NCBI RefSeq assembly: GCF_024713945.1
Contig: NC_134677.1
Coordinates: 7,772,001-7,836,000 of the forward strand
DNA length: 64,000 nucleotides
From: Dermatophagoides farinae
Taxonomy: Eukaryota; Arthropoda; Arachnida; Sarcoptiformes; Pyroglyphidae
Direction of reading: 5' to 3'
Part shown: positions 26,301 through 40,310 of the stretch, piece after piece
Numbering within the stretch: the stretch's first letter is position 1
How the letters are laid out: each line of letters starts with the position of its first letter
Made by a program: the position numbers and the translations under genes
Notes under the pieces: model-generated
What the model was told of the DNA's origin: nothing
Databases searched by the model: none
What the model saw: only the letters and a program-made list of their open reading frames with translations

Positions 26301-27886
26301 GTCAACGCCCTATAAATATTCGAAAAGCAAAAAAAAATAATAAAAAATTCTAATCTCCATAGAGACAAAAAAAATTGGCCAAAAGATCAAACATTTTTTT
26401 TGATTGATCAAAAAATAATGATACAGGATTTTGACGTGATTAATTTATCGATAAATTTATTATTTTTTCATCATCAAAAGGTATTTGGGCATTGGTTGCA
26501 GGATTTTTTTTTCTTTTTCTTCTTCTTTTTGTTTGCTACTGTATGTGTTTGATGTCCATTGCAAGATCATTGATCGATGAATTTCGAAAAAAATGAATGA
26601 ATGAATGCTTGAGTTGATTTTTTTTTTTCTCTCTCTCTCTTTCTTCACGTTAATGATGATGATCATTATATCCAAATGAATGAATGAAAAGTTTCTCTCT
26701 CTATGTGTGTGTGTGTGACAATATTTAATTGATCAATCCCAAACACCTAACATTTTGGCCCATGTAAATGTATAGATGTGTGTGTGTGTGATGATTATTG
26801 CTTTCAAGGATAATGATGATGATGGCAAAGAATCTAAATTATTATTAATGATAAATAAATTGAAAAAAAACAAATCTTCATTTTCATCTTTTTATTTACC
26901 ACCATCGCCACCATCACACACACACACACACAAATTTTATATGAAAATTTAAAAAAAAGGAATCTACGAATATTATGAATGATTATGATCATCATCATCA
27001 AATTAAAATCAAATTAAAAAATATTTTCATCATCCTCATCATCTATTCTTTTTTTTCACTCTCAATCTCGTTAAGACAATGCCATTGTCTCCAGTATGTG
27101 TGTGTGTTTTTTCTCTCTCACCATACTATATCGTGCTGAAGCGTGAACATCACACCACCATAATGACAATGATCAGATCGGCCAATGTCGAAGACCTATT
27201 GGACAGGATTTTTTTTTTATTGATGAATACCGAAATTAAAGCAACAACAACAAAAAAAAAGAAATTCAAATTGCCCATCATCATCATCAAAATCAAGCAG
27301 AGAAAACAAAAATCATTGACATTGAAAGTTTCGAATTACCGGATTTCAAAAAAAAAATGACCTATGTTGTTAATACATGTAATGAATGGACAGTCCGATG
27401 AACAGAAAAAAAACTAGTGACCACCACCATTTTGTGTGTGTACGTAAACTCGTTCAAAGATTGATCGACAAGATTTGTTTTTTTTTCAAGAAAAAAACCC
27501 CAATACATATATATAGTGTGAGTGGGAGAGACAAGACCGTCCATTCAACCGAAAATAAATGAAAAAAAAATGGCAAAATTCAACTTACCGAATAAAAATT
27601 CCAGCCTTATCTTATTATTATCTTGATCATAAACATTTCGTAGCTGTATGGCCAAATAAAACGGATCACCACGTCTTATAACTAATGCTGGATTCTTTTT
27701 CTCCAACAATTCATATTTATATGTTCGATGTTCTTTAGCATTGTCACGTTGAAATAATTCTACACCGATCACATCGTTTGGCAGTGGACCTTTTATTTTT
27801 TTACAATTATAATAATAAACACAATCATTAGTGATTAATAATAATAATAATAATAACGAGAATAATAAATGAATGGAAAAATTCAT
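23342..27886 (-). CDS. Transglutaminase, protein-glutamine gamma-glutamyltransferase (8 exons)
   Basis: Exons: 27886-27589, 25782-25519, 25454-25336, 25251-24791, 24713-24471, 24365-24223, 24105-23860, 23781-23342; 2,214 coding bases, 737 residues, all phases agree. The enzyme makes Ca2+-dependent isopeptide bonds between Gln and Lys, used in arthropods for clotting and cuticle or hemolymph cross-linking. The catalytic Cys is in GQCWVFAG (Cys313), His in [10 protein letters not shown] (His372) and Asp in QVIDATPQE (Asp395). The Ca2+-binding helix [10 protein letters not shown] and two C-terminal beta-barrel domains are present. The N-terminal domain includes [13 protein letters not shown]. 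Start chosen at 27886 because it opens directly on a strongly hydrophobic leader ([18 protein letters not shown]). The further-upstream ATG at 28018 would add a basic, repeat-like stretch. Intron 1 is about 1.8 kb; the rest are short. Confidence 0.95.
25783..27588. other. Transglutaminase intron 1
   Basis: Intron between a GTAAGT donor and a CAG acceptor, phase 1. It contains (ACAA)n, (AG)n, (GT)n and (CA)n stretches. The open frame near 27079-27360 has Cys-Val and Lys-Ile strings that follow the repeats, so I do not call it a gene. Confidence 0.7.
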
Positions 27887-28035
27887 TATTATGGAATCGT
27901 TGTTGTCGTTGTTTAGTGGTACAATTCTGTTGAGTTGAATAAAGTTTTTTTTTTTTTTTTGGATTCTTCCAAAAACATTAACATAACATAAACATCTGAA
28001 TGGTGATTTGATCACCATTTCATAATGTTATTCTT

Positions 28036-28045
28036 ATTTTTATAT
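28036..28045 (-). promoter_or_regulatory. TATA box of the transglutaminase gene
   Basis: The minus strand reads TATATAAAAA about 150 bases upstream of the ATG at 27886, a usual position for a 5' UTR of about 120 bases. Confidence 0.5.
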
Positions 28046-28108
28046 ACATCCAATTGATAATTGATATGCTCAAAGAAAAAAAAAATTTACCTGTTTTTTT
28101 TAATAATC

Positions 28109-28128
28109 TATCTCTCTAAAGAGAGATA
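28109..28128. promoter_or_regulatory. Perfect inverted repeat with paired GATA sites
   Basis: TATCTCTCT, two A, then AGAGAGATA: a 9-base perfect inverted repeat. Each arm ends in a GATA-type core (AGATA). It lies about 65-90 bases upstream of the transglutaminase TATA box. GATA-factor control of this gene is inference. Confidence 0.4.
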
Positions 28129-30975
28129 AACATTTTGACAATGAAATAGAATAATAATGAATGATAAACAAAATGGCTTGCGGTCTTATTTATTATTATA
28201 TTGTGGTTCATTAATTTTATTCAAGGATTCACACGAAATGTTTGAAGATGTTGGAAAAAAACAACAATTTATTGAAAACAACAAATGAACAACAGTCACA
28301 CACATACAAACAAACAAATAATGACCCCTACTACACAGAATTTTTGTTTTTGTTTTGCAAAAATAAATACATTTTGAATGAGTGAGGTTAAAACGAACAA
28401 ACAAACAAACAAACAAAAAACAAAATTGAGGAAAACGAAGCGAGAAAAAAAAAACATTCAAATTCAAAACAAATTTTGTGCACTCAAAAGATCTAGGTCT
28501 TTGGCTTGTTTTTTTTCACTAAAAAAAAAAAATGCATCCGGTTTATATTGACATTGATCAGATCAAAACAGATGATGATCAGCTTAATGAGCAGCATCAT
28601 TAATAATGGGCAAAAAAAAATTAACCTAGAAAAAAAATTTTATTTTTTTCCCTCTCAACGTTTAACAAGTTGTTTTTTTTTCAAAGTTTATATAAATTTT
28701 TATATAAATTGATGAACCGATTGATTAACCAAAAAATGAATGATTTTTTTTTTATCCACAAACATGGAATTAAGCATCAACTACTTTGAGCATCATTAGC
28801 TAATTGTGAATACAGACGAATATGAAATGAAATGAAATGAAAAAATTTTTTTTTTGTGCAAATGGAAATGATGTAACTATGTTATTATATCATCATATAA
28901 TACTTGATGGTTAATATTGTTAAAATGAAATAAAAAATTTAACTTTATGTCTATTGTTTTTATTCGGAAAAAAAAACTTTACAAATACGAAAATGATGAT
29001 GATGATGATGATGATGATGTTGAAAAAGGCTTTTTTTCGTTTCATTCAGTCCAGTTAGTCAAAATTTGTTTTAGGACTCAAAAATTTTTTTTTTTGTTTC
29101 AGCATCCATCATCATCATCATCAGTTACAATAATCACATTAAATACATATATATACAAAAAGGACACTTGTTGCTTTTATCTATTCTATCTGTCTCATTT
29201 ATAATTTCACATCACTCACTTACTATCGTTCCATAATTCCGTTCGTTGTTTGTTAACGTTAATGTTTTGCAGCAATGAATATCCCGTTTTCATATTTTCT
29301 GTGCTTGTGTGCGAGTGTGTGTGTGTGTGGGAAAATTATGTCACCAAAACACATATGTGCTTTTTGACATCCAAGAATGGCTTTTTTCCCAAATTTGTCG
29401 CAACAACTATTACAATCATCATCATCATACAAATATGTAATGGTAAGCAGGACACAAAAAAAAACAAAAATCCAAAAAAAGTGAAAAAAAACCAACGCAT
29501 ATAATATAAGTGAATAAGTGGTCGTTTCAGTTTTTTTTCCATTTTGTCATAATGGAAAAAAATGAAAATAAAACAAAAACATTTTTAGCATCATTTTTAG
29601 CCAATGATGATGATATGATATGATGTTATCATTCAATTTTCATCAATAATGCCATTCAATTGTACATTTTGTCCCGTTTCTGGATCGTTGTAGTTTTGTT
29701 CGTGTTTTTTTTATTGCTGCCACATTCAACTAACTAACTGACAGAAAAACAAAACAAAACAATACGAAACAAACAAATATGGACAGCGACAACGGTAAAA
29801 TAAAACAAATCAAATGATAATAATAAAAAACAAAAAACAAAAAGGTCAACCTGTTGATTTCACTGTTGTTTTTTTTCGTTTGTTGTTGTTGTTGTTGTCC
29901 CCTTTTCCCAATCCATCGCGGATCGGTTCCAATTTTTCATTTATTACATAACATCAACAAATAGCGCTGATTGTGTCCGTGTAGTTTTTTGTTGTTGTCG
30001 ATTGAAACAATCAACAATTTAGGCCTACAAAAAAAAACACACACACACACACACTTAACTGGACTGATGGCTTTTTGTTTTGTTTTTTTTACCGTTGTCA
30101 AGTTAACAAGAAATAATTTTCAGGAAAATTTCCCATCCGTTTTAACACATGGTTAAAAAAAAATAAATCAGCAACAAATAGCATCGAATTCTTTTTTCTT
30201 TCATTTCCATCATTTGTTTCCGCTTGTTGGGAAAAAAATTGAAGAAAAAAACATTTTTTTTTCTGTGTGTTAACAAGGAACAACAAAAAAAAAATAAAAG
30301 AAAATACTAATAACAAATCTAACCCTGAGTGAGTGAATAATTGAATGAATGTGTAATGTGAGATTGTAAGTGATCATCATCATCATCAAAAAACAAAAAA
30401 AAAATATTTATTATGCAATGTACATGTGTTGTATCATATTTGATCAACAACATCGAACCACAAATGTGAATGATGAATGGAATTGAATCAATAAATAAGA
30501 TGGCGAGAACAAAAATTGATTCCAAACATATAGCAACAGAAACAACAACAACAACAGAAAAATAAACATATGAAACATGATCATCATCATCATCGTCACC
30601 TTCAAAAGAGCTACTATTATATAGTCAAGGAAAATGATGATGAATAAATAAAATAAAATGAAAATTGTAAATTGAAATACATATTTCATCATCAAATCAT
30701 TTTATAACACACAGATGTCTCCTGTTGTTGTTGTTGTTGTTGTTTATTTTTCTTTTTTCTTCTTAAAATAATCATCATCATCATCATGTATATTCAAAAG
30801 AAAAAAAACGGTATTTGTTGCATACAAAAACAACAACAACAATAACCAAACTTTAATTTGAAATCCAAAAAAAAAACAATCGAAATTGACATGTATCTGT
30901 ATGTATATATAACATACAAACGCCCATCCATCCATCATCATTCAATTTAACATATTGACATCATCAAATAGACAA

Positions 30976-31010
<35 letters not shown>

Positions 31011-31277
31011 AACAATGAGCTTAATTCAATCAATCAAATTGGAAAGGGGAAAAAAATTTTGAAATTTAAAAAAAAAAAACATTCAAATGGATCAAGGTCA
31101 AGAAACACACACACACACCTATGTGTATTCTTCTTTTTCAAATTATTTTACATGATGATGATGATGATGTTTTTTTTTGTTTCTTGTTTCCACTTAAATA
31201 TCAATAAATATTCAATGACAACAACAAGTGATAATAATATAAATAACAAAAAGAGAATCAAAAAAAAAAAAAAATAC
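28129..31277. other. Gene-poor spacer, possible intron of the His-rich gene
   Basis: No convincing exon on either strand. It includes (ATG)n near 28993-29018, (CA)n near 30037-30054, (TTG)n near 29881-29898 and (CA)n at about 30980-31007. The donor at 31277 must splice into something to its left on the minus strand, but I could not find a phase-1 acceptor with a convincing exon. Confidence 0.45.
30980..31007. repeat. (CA)n microsatellite
   Basis: About 14 uninterrupted CA units. Confidence 0.85.
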
Positions 31278-32154
31278 CTGTAGATCCTTGTAGAAACTCT
31301 TTATGAAACAATGGATAATGTGGATAACGGTATGGCACACGTAATGATTGACTCGGATATGGAATTATTGACAATATTATCAATATGATTAACATATGAA
31401 ATATGGTTTTATTGTTGATTTTTATTTCAAATGATGGCGGTGACCATGTTGTTGTCGATATTAACACAGATTTGTTATTATTATTATTACTATTATTACT
31501 ATTATTATTGATCAATGATTGATGGCAACAACAAATGTCATCATCGTCATCAACAACAATTTGTTTATCGGCAAAATTAATATTTTCATTTGTCAATGTT
31601 TTCGTAACAAATTTTTTCAACATTAAATATTTATCATTTGTATGTTGTCGTTGTTGTTGTTGTCCAATGAATTGTTTCGGGCAATATAAAATCATCTTTT
31701 GATGAATATTATTATGGCTGACTAGACGATTACGATAACCACAACCACAACGACATGTTGTTTGTTGGCGTTCCGGTTTAATGTTTTCCGAAAACATTGA
31801 CGATGGACTAATTTTTTGTTGTTTTTGTTGTTGTTGTTGATGATGATGATGATGATGATGATTATGATTTATATGACAATTGACGATTGATGATGGTGAT
31901 GATGATGATGATGATGTATGTGACAAGATGTTATCTAATCCATTATCACCATCATCTTCCTCATCATCATTTTGGCATTTATTTCTATTAGATTTAGCTA
32001 AATATTGTTGTATGTACGATGAATCTTTATTGTCATAATGATGATGATGATGATGATGATGGTGATGTTTTTGGTGTTGATCATGATGATCATGAAGATG
32101 AAGATGATGATGGCCATCAACATTATTTTCATCGAACCTGGCCATAATTTTCAT
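31278..32154 (-). CDS. 5' exon of an unrecognised His/Asn/Gln-rich membrane or secreted protein (partial)
   Basis: An open frame from ATG 32154 ends at a donor (ACAG|GTATTT) after 31278, phase 1, giving about 292 residues. It starts with HHLHLHDHHDQH and long His, Asp, Ser and Gln runs, then less repetitive segments (TTCRCGCGYRNRLVSH; NDKYLMLKKFVTKTLTNENI). Near the end is a hydrophobic stretch (FHMLIILIILSIIPYPSQS) followed by LRVPYRYPHYPLFHKEFLQG. That stretch could be a type II anchor or a signal sequence behind a long cytosolic or N-terminal extension; a later in-frame ATG just before it (HMLIILI) would give an ordinary secreted protein. The exon lacks the rest of the gene: no partner exon could be found to the left before the transglutaminase. 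I do not recognise the family. Confidence 0.55.
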
Positions 32155-34197
32155 GATTGGAATTTCGTTTTCGTAATTGGATTTTATCAGTTTAACTTTT
32201 TATTCTTCTTTTCTTGAACAAACACGTTTGTCTTGTCTATGTGTGTGTGTGTTTGGAATTTGATTTTTGTTTTCCTTTGTATGCCAAACACGCTTCGTTA
32301 TTGTCGTTCGTTCAGTTTTTTTTGTTTGTTGTTCGGTTAATTTCAAAAATATGTCTTTCACTTTCACGTTTGTTCCTTGTTGTTTTATTCTATTTTTTTC
32401 GCCAATACCAATCAATTTTTCATGGGTTCAGTCAGTCAAAAGATGAATGTGAAATGGTGAAAAAAAAACGGTTTTTTGTGTTTTATTTGTCTGAAGAAGA
32501 TAATAATGATAAAGTGGCAGCTTGACGATTATTAACCAATCGATTTTTTTGAAAAGATTTTTTTTTTTTTTTTTTTTTTGGTTAGAGTTTGTTATTTGTT
32601 GTCCATTGGAGACAACAAACAACAACAGGTGGTAAAGTTTTTTTGTTGTTGTTGTTGTTGTTGAAAAATTAATTCGATCAAAAATATGAATGATTCAATT
32701 CATTAACACTAAATGGCGTGACAAGTTTCTTCATTCATTCATCATTTTTTCGATTCAAATCAATTGATGATCAACAATGTGATAATCATTTATGCAGAAA
32801 AGAATGTAACACACATTTGACACACACAGACAATTATATGGTGAACAAAAAAAAAAATTCTAATGATGATAATGACAAAAAAACTACACACACACATTAA
32901 TAAAAGTGCAACTTCTTCAAAGATCAATGGCAGTTTTTTTTTGTTGGTCAATGTTGTTGTTGTTGTTGTTGTTGTTGTTACACATTAATCATTGTCGAAC
33001 AACAACAACATCAACAAGCAATGGTCGATTACATTATTCGAATTACAGGTAATTTAATCGGTCTTTTTTTTTGAATGACAATTTTCTCTTTGGTTGAATG
33101 ATGCAAGATAATCACACATACACAGACAAACACAGTGTTATCGATGTCGATAATGATCGCTTTTATTTAATGAAAAAAAAAACTTTTTCTTCCGTTTTTT
33201 TTCATTTCACAATGTTTTATATTAAATGCACACACACACACCCACAAACATAATAGTTTTGTTTCCGATCCATATATACCATACTATGTTGAGATCAAAA
33301 AATGATGATGATGATGATGGTCAGAAATTGAAAGCTTTTTTTCGTCGTTGTTTTTTAAAAGGCAGTTATAAAACAATATATATGGATGATCACAGTTGTT
33401 TTTTTTTCTTTGAATATAATTGATCTATAATGACCAACAATGGGAAAAACAGATGACAAAAAAAAATTTCCATTAATTATTAAAATTTTGGAAATTTTTT
33501 TACAAAATTTTGGTGGTCAGCGGTTGAATATTTTTATGCGAAATAATGGACAAATAAAAATGAAAATTAATTTTTCTGTAAATGGAAAATTCCGTATTGT
33601 GTGTGTGTGTGTGCGTTTTTGTTGTTGTTGTTGTTGTTGTTGTTGCTGTTGTTGTGGTCAATATCACAAGTTTAACATGTTTTTTTTTTGGCAGCCGTTT
33701 TTTCCTCGTGAAATTACAATCCTACAAAGTTATCATTATTATTATCATCAGCATCGTGGTCATTAAAATTTTCGAGATATCGCAGCGTAATTAGAACGAC
33801 AACATCATCATGATATTAATTAATTATCAATAAATTTTTATGGTCATTGCTTGCTGATTGATTGCGGATTGTTTGTTTGATCAAAAAAATTATCACCATT
33901 TGATGAGATGAATATTTTGTTGTATTCATTTCAAAAAATAAACGATGAGATTTTAGTTGTTGAAAAGATGAGAACGAGTGATAGAATGAATGTATTGGTT
34001 GGCTGATGATTTTGTTTAAATTTGAATTCAAAGTCAAAAAAAAAATATTAATCAAATCAAATCAATTGAAATTGATGCTTCGATGTTTGATTCTTTTTTT
34101 TGTTTTTTTTTTCATTATAAAATAATGATGAATTCATTCAATTTATTTAAATGCTTTTTTTACGAATAATTTTGGATGCGTTTGCGTGTGCGTATGC

Positions 34198-34202
<5 letters not shown>

Positions 34203-34238
<36 letters not shown>
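34203..34238. repeat. (TG)18 microsatellite
   Basis: Eighteen uninterrupted TG units. Confidence 0.9.
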
Positions 34239-34239
<1 letters not shown>

Positions 34240-36253
34240 ATACCACCACCACCACAAACACCATCCTCATCCTCATCAATTATCATATAACATCATCATG
34301 ATGACCAGTACTGAAGATTCATTCTATATTCTTTCTACACCAAAAAAAAAGTCTAAATGCAATGATGATGATGATCAACAAGTCACTGAGAGATGTTTGA
34401 TGGTTGAATACACTGACATTTACACAAACACACACACATACATGCATACAAACTATGGATATGTGGTTGTTGTATCAGTCGTTAACAAGTCGTTTTTTTT
34501 CTGCCGAATCCAAATTCAATCAAATACACTTGAAATAAAAAAAAAGAATAAGAAAGAACAACAACAACAAAAAATAACGAATAAGATGTTTGGCAGTTTG
34601 AAGCAGGAAAGGAAAAATTTACGAAAATAAAAACCGTCACCTTATTTGATTCAATAAAGTGAAAGAAATGATAATGATGATGATGATGATGATGATTTTC
34701 ATCGATTTTCTCTTCACATAGAGAATAACATTCAATGGAGAGAGCCAAAAAAAAGTAAAAAAGAGAGAGAGAGAGAGAGAGAAAGAGAGAGGTTTATATG
34801 AAAAATGGTAATATTTTAAAAAAAAGAGTATAAATGCATCTTCAGGTGTGTGTGATGTAGAAATTTTTTTTTATTTGATCGAATGAATGAAAAGAAGAAA
34901 AAAAAGAGACAAACATCCAATGTATTGCTGCTTGTTGTTGTTGCATGGTTGAAACATTCATTCTCATTCATTTACATTCATTGTATATACAGTGAATCTT
35001 GAATTTTGAAACATTCATTTGTATTTTTAGAGAATAAATGAATGAATGAATAAGCAACAAAAACCTTCTACACATCGACCCTCTCTGAATATTTTTTTTT
35101 TTTTTTTTTTTTTTTGACAAAAAATTATCATCGTCATCCTCATCAATTATCAATATCCGATCGGAAAATCTTTGCGAAAAACAAACAAACAAACAATTTT
35201 TGGATCAACTTTAGTTAATCCGTTCTTTTTTTCAATGTTTCTTATCAACAAATCTAGTGTATCATCAAAAATCAGGATCAAGATTTTTTAAAAAAAAAAT
35301 GACAAACAAAAAGTAAATCATTTTATCCTCCTTAGTGATTTTACCTTGCTTTTTTGGAATCACATAGGTACACAACACACACACACATCACAAGACAGTA
35401 ACACCTTTCAATGGTAATGATTGATGTTTGTGTTGTGTGTGTGTGTGTTGTGTGTAATGAAATCATTTCAGGATGGACAACACACACACAAATATTTTTT
35501 TTTGATAAAAAGAGATTACGAATTTGATTGAAAAAGAAAAGAAATAGAGAAAAAAAATGGCCCACTCTTTCACTCTCATTTGGTTGTTGTTTTTTTTTAT
35601 TGGTCCACTTTTTTTTATTTAATATTTATCTACTAATATCATCATCAACAACAACAACAATCAAAATGTCCGATAGATCGATATATGATATATCCGGGGT
35701 ACAGGCATCAATTATAATTGTTGTTTGTTTGGTTGATCAATAGATCACAATAAACGTTATTGATTTTTTCCTGTATTGAAAATTTTATGTTTCGTTTCTT
35801 TTTTTTTTTTTTTTTTTTTGCTTTCAAATTACAAAAACAAAATGATAAATTTATCAATCAAATGAAATGAAATGGAAAAAAAAATCTTATTATCAGCGAT
35901 AGCAAGAGTGAGACAACTCTGCTACATTGAAATTAATGATGATCAATTTGATAAACGAATGATGATGATGATGATGATGAAAAAAATGTCATCTTCAAAA
36001 GAAGAAAAAAAAATCACTTGATCCCAATGATCGAATTCCTCATATATTGAATGCTGTCAACCATTAAACATTGCCATCATCATCATCAACGTAATTCTAA
36101 AAAAAAGTAAAAAAAAAAACAAAAAATTCAATGAAAAAAAATGTCGATGATGATGAAATAAATATCATACACACACACACAGAGACAAAAAACAGAAGGA
36201 ATCTGACAATGATAAATGATGCCATAGGAGAAAAAAAACAAAATCAATCATGC

Positions 36254-36255
<2 letters not shown>

Positions 36256-36289
<34 letters not shown>
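36256..36289. repeat. (CA)17 microsatellite
   Basis: Seventeen uninterrupted CA units. Confidence 0.9.
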
Positions 36290-36294
<5 letters not shown>

Positions 36295-39096
36295 AGAAAT
36301 AAACTCATCATTATGGAACAAAAAAAAAAAATTTAAACATATTTCTCACATCCAAAAGAAAAAAAAAACATTGGTTGTCAAATTTTTATTTTATTGTGTA
36401 CGTGCAGCACACACATGCATATATGCATATATATATATGTTTTATTTGTAATAGATGTATAAATGTGATTTCCTGGAGTGCCCATATATTCAAAACAAAA
36501 ATATAAATATGTAAATTGTGTTTGAATATAATGACAATAAATCAAATCAAATCAAATCAAATCAGATTTTTCCAAAATCATTTATCATTTATTATTTGTT
36601 CCAGGATTTATTTTTGGTCATCATCATTTGCCGTTGGACACGCACGCACGCACGCGTACACACACACACTTTCAAAGGTCATAAATGTGAGAAAAAAAAA
36701 TTTCCAAATTTTAAATCCAAATATACTTTTGTTGTTGTTGTTGTCAAACAAATTTTAGACAATTTTATAATGTTTTTTTGTTGTCGATATTTTTGGATTA
36801 TATCATCATCATCATCATCATCATTGTTCCTGGAACGATTCAATCCATTATGTCAGATGTATTGTAAACAGCAACCAACAGATTTACACTAAAAATGTCT
36901 ATGTATGTGTAGAGTGAAAAATAAAATGAAAGAAATGCAAACAATTGTTTACTGTTTGAATGATGATGATGATGATTCGATTATTAACAATTTGATGGCC
37001 AAATATAATAATTCACGATATAAATGAAATCGTGCCATATTTCAATCTCATTACATGTGACGTGTGACTACGATGATGATGATCAAGGTATCTTGATTTG
37101 GTTTTTTTGATGATTTGCGTCAACAAAATGTGAAAAAAAGGGGAAATAATTTAATTTTTTATCGAATTTAAAAAAAAAAAAAATTTATTTCCAGTATACG
37201 GTCAATGTCATCATCATCATCATCCATTATTATCATCATTCCGTAAATAACTTTAACAACAACAACAACAATTGTTGTTGTTGTTGTTGTCATTGTCACT
37301 CTTGGGTCGCTCTCATCGCACATTATTGATAAAATTTTTTATTTTTTCTATGAACAAAAAAAAAATTTCCTATTTATTTAAGTGGATTATTGCACAAACA
37401 TGGAATATTTACTCACTATTATTCATCCAAGATTTGATCCATTTGAATAATTTTCGATGATGATGATGATCAGACCTTGTTTATTTTTTGATTTCTTTTG
37501 AAATTTTTTTTTCAACGAAAAAAAAATCAAAATTAAATTGAGAAAAAAAAACAGTTGCGTGTTTATGTGTTTTCAAATGTTGAGGGTTTCGTCTCTCTCG
37601 CTCTCGAAAAATCGGAAATTGAGAAATATGATGATGATCATTATGGATCAATGCTGGCTCATCATCATGTTTCTTGTTTGTGAGGAAATATTATTATTAT
37701 TAATGGATGATAATTATATTTATCACATTTTTTTTCAAAAAAAATGATGCTTTGACAAGAAAGGAAAAAAAATTCAAAAAAAAAGAAGAAGAAAATTCAC
37801 CTTGTACTCAAAAACAGCTACTGTTGTTGTTGTTGTTGTTGTTGTTGATGTTTGCTTGTTTATTTTTGACCCTGTTGTATTTTGTTTTTTTTTTCTCTAG
37901 AATCTTGAAATTTACAGCTACACACACACACACACACACTTGACTTATATTTAATTCTTTCGTTGATTGAATGAATGAATGAATGAACACGTGGAGACAA
38001 TAATAATGACGATGAGTAATTGTCGAACATCAAGAACACAAACGAACAAACAAACAAAATAACAAAAAAAAAGAAAAAAAATGATGAGCTAAACTATTGT
38101 TGATGGCAATGATGTGTGTGTGTGTGTGTGTGTGTATTGTTGTTTGCATTGTGATCACATAAATCACCGATATTTGTGTGATCAATTGAAATTTTTTTTT
38201 TTGTTTTGTTTTTGATGTTCATATAAAACATGCACAAATATCACAATCAATGGATCAATCGTGATTGGCCTTATATATAAACCTTTATTTATTTATTTAT
38301 TTTTTGTTTTCTGCCAAGATTTAAATGCCATCCATGTCATATGAACAATGTCAAATTTGACAATCAGAATAGAGCCTCATAGACCTACAAGTAAAAAGAA
38401 AAAAGAAAACCTTTCTATTGATGTAAATCAAGAATCAGAAATTGTTTCCGGTAAAAAAAATTGAAAAATTCCCCAATTTTTTTTTCACCATTCACAAAGT
38501 GAGAGAAAAGAAGTGAAAAAATAACTACATAAAGAAATTGAAGAATTTCCCAAAAAAAAAAAAAAAAAAAAAAAATAGAAATTGGCAAAAAGTATTAGTA
38601 GATGTGGAAAACAAAGAAAAAGAAGAAGAAAAAATTCATTCAAGTATTTGATAATAATGATTACAATGCATCATTCTCATCACATCAACTTCATCAGATA
38701 TATTGTAAATCAACATCAGACGGAAATATTATCATCATCATCATCATCATCGTAATTCAAGGTTATTTTACATATGAGCATCATCAATTTTTTTTTTTTG
38801 CTATTTTTGGTCGAATATATTATTAATATTATATGCGATTGGACATTATTAAGCACATTAATAGACAAAAATGGAATTCCTGAAATTTGGAAAAACCAAC
38901 CTTTATTAAGCACGTACACACACACACAGACGCAACAATCATTGTGAACATTTTTTTTTTTTTTTTTTTTTTGATTGACAATTATCCATTTCCACTATAT
39001 ATCACCTAATCAATTTTTTTTTGTTCTTTGATCAATCGATAGTATGGAAAGAATATTTTATGTAAAACTTTTGGACAAACATACAATTAATGTCGG

Positions 39097-39098
<2 letters not shown>

Positions 39099-39182
<84 letters not shown>
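39099..39182. repeat. (GT)42 microsatellite, longest in the window
   Basis: 84 bases of perfect GT dinucleotide without interruption. Confidence 0.95.
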
Positions 39183-39185
<3 letters not shown>

Positions 39186-40279
39186 CGCATGTGTCTCATA
39201 TGTATCATCAATTGATCAATTATCATTGCGCCTATATATAATTATTATAATCGTCGTCATTATCATCATCATCATCATCATCACAGATCAAGGATCAATG
39301 ACGTTTTTTTTTCTTTAAATTACGTGCATCAAACACACAATGTACAAGTAATCAAATATTTTTTTTTTCTTTAGAGATGAAAATAGATAGAGATTCGATT
39401 TTGTTGATTCTCTCTTCGTATCATATTTTGATTTTCATCATTTCGAATTCCAATCATAAGAATCTTAATTGATTAATTATGAAATTTTAATAATTATTGA
39501 TTCTAATAGATTGATATTGCTGCTCCTGCTGCTGCTGGCAATCGTGACTTGAACTTATGTATGCATACACAGTGCAGTGTTGATTCTTTGATTTGATCAT
39601 TTTTTTTCATGATAATCCGACCATGATGATGATGATGATGATGATCCAATGATAATGGGATATATAATCATAATCATGGATCACAAATGATTACTGATTT
39701 AATAATTATGACGATGCTGATGAATATATATGATTATATTATGTTTATTTCCTAATCATTATTTATTCATTGTACGTACTAACTACAACATATATCATGG
39801 TTATTAATCGATATTATTCATTGATTGATATGTATGGTTATAAAATATATTTGCGATGATGATGAAGAAGAAGAAAAAAAAATTTCTGCTTAATTGAATA
39901 TGATGATCATTTGATCCATACTATATATTGAATAATAATTGTATTGGAAAATTCCAAAACACGGATCAATTATGTTCAACACCTTTCTTTTTCATCTGAT
40001 CAAGCCGGTCAAATGATTGGATCAGGATTGTTTCCAAAAAAAAATAAAGAAAAAAAATTGAAAAATTCCATTACTAATATATGGAAAAAAAACCTCCCTG
40101 ATCATCATACTATGGTAATTGGATAAAATGTCTTTTATTTTATTCATTCTTATCATTATCATTCATTCATTCTTTTTTTTTCTTAAATTACACTGACTTT
40201 GGATTTCAAGGCCATTCATAATAATAATAATGATTATCGTCATCATCATCATCCTTATCCTGGCACCATCTTGTACATA

Positions 40280-40310
<31 letters not shown>

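Noticed and set aside
27079-27360. Open frame in transglutaminase intron 1
   Set aside because: It lies inside a GT-AG intron with consistent phase, and its composition is repeat-driven.
39097-39318. Open frames over the (GT)n tract
   Set aside because: Poly-Cys-Val and Thr-His translations of the dinucleotide repeat.
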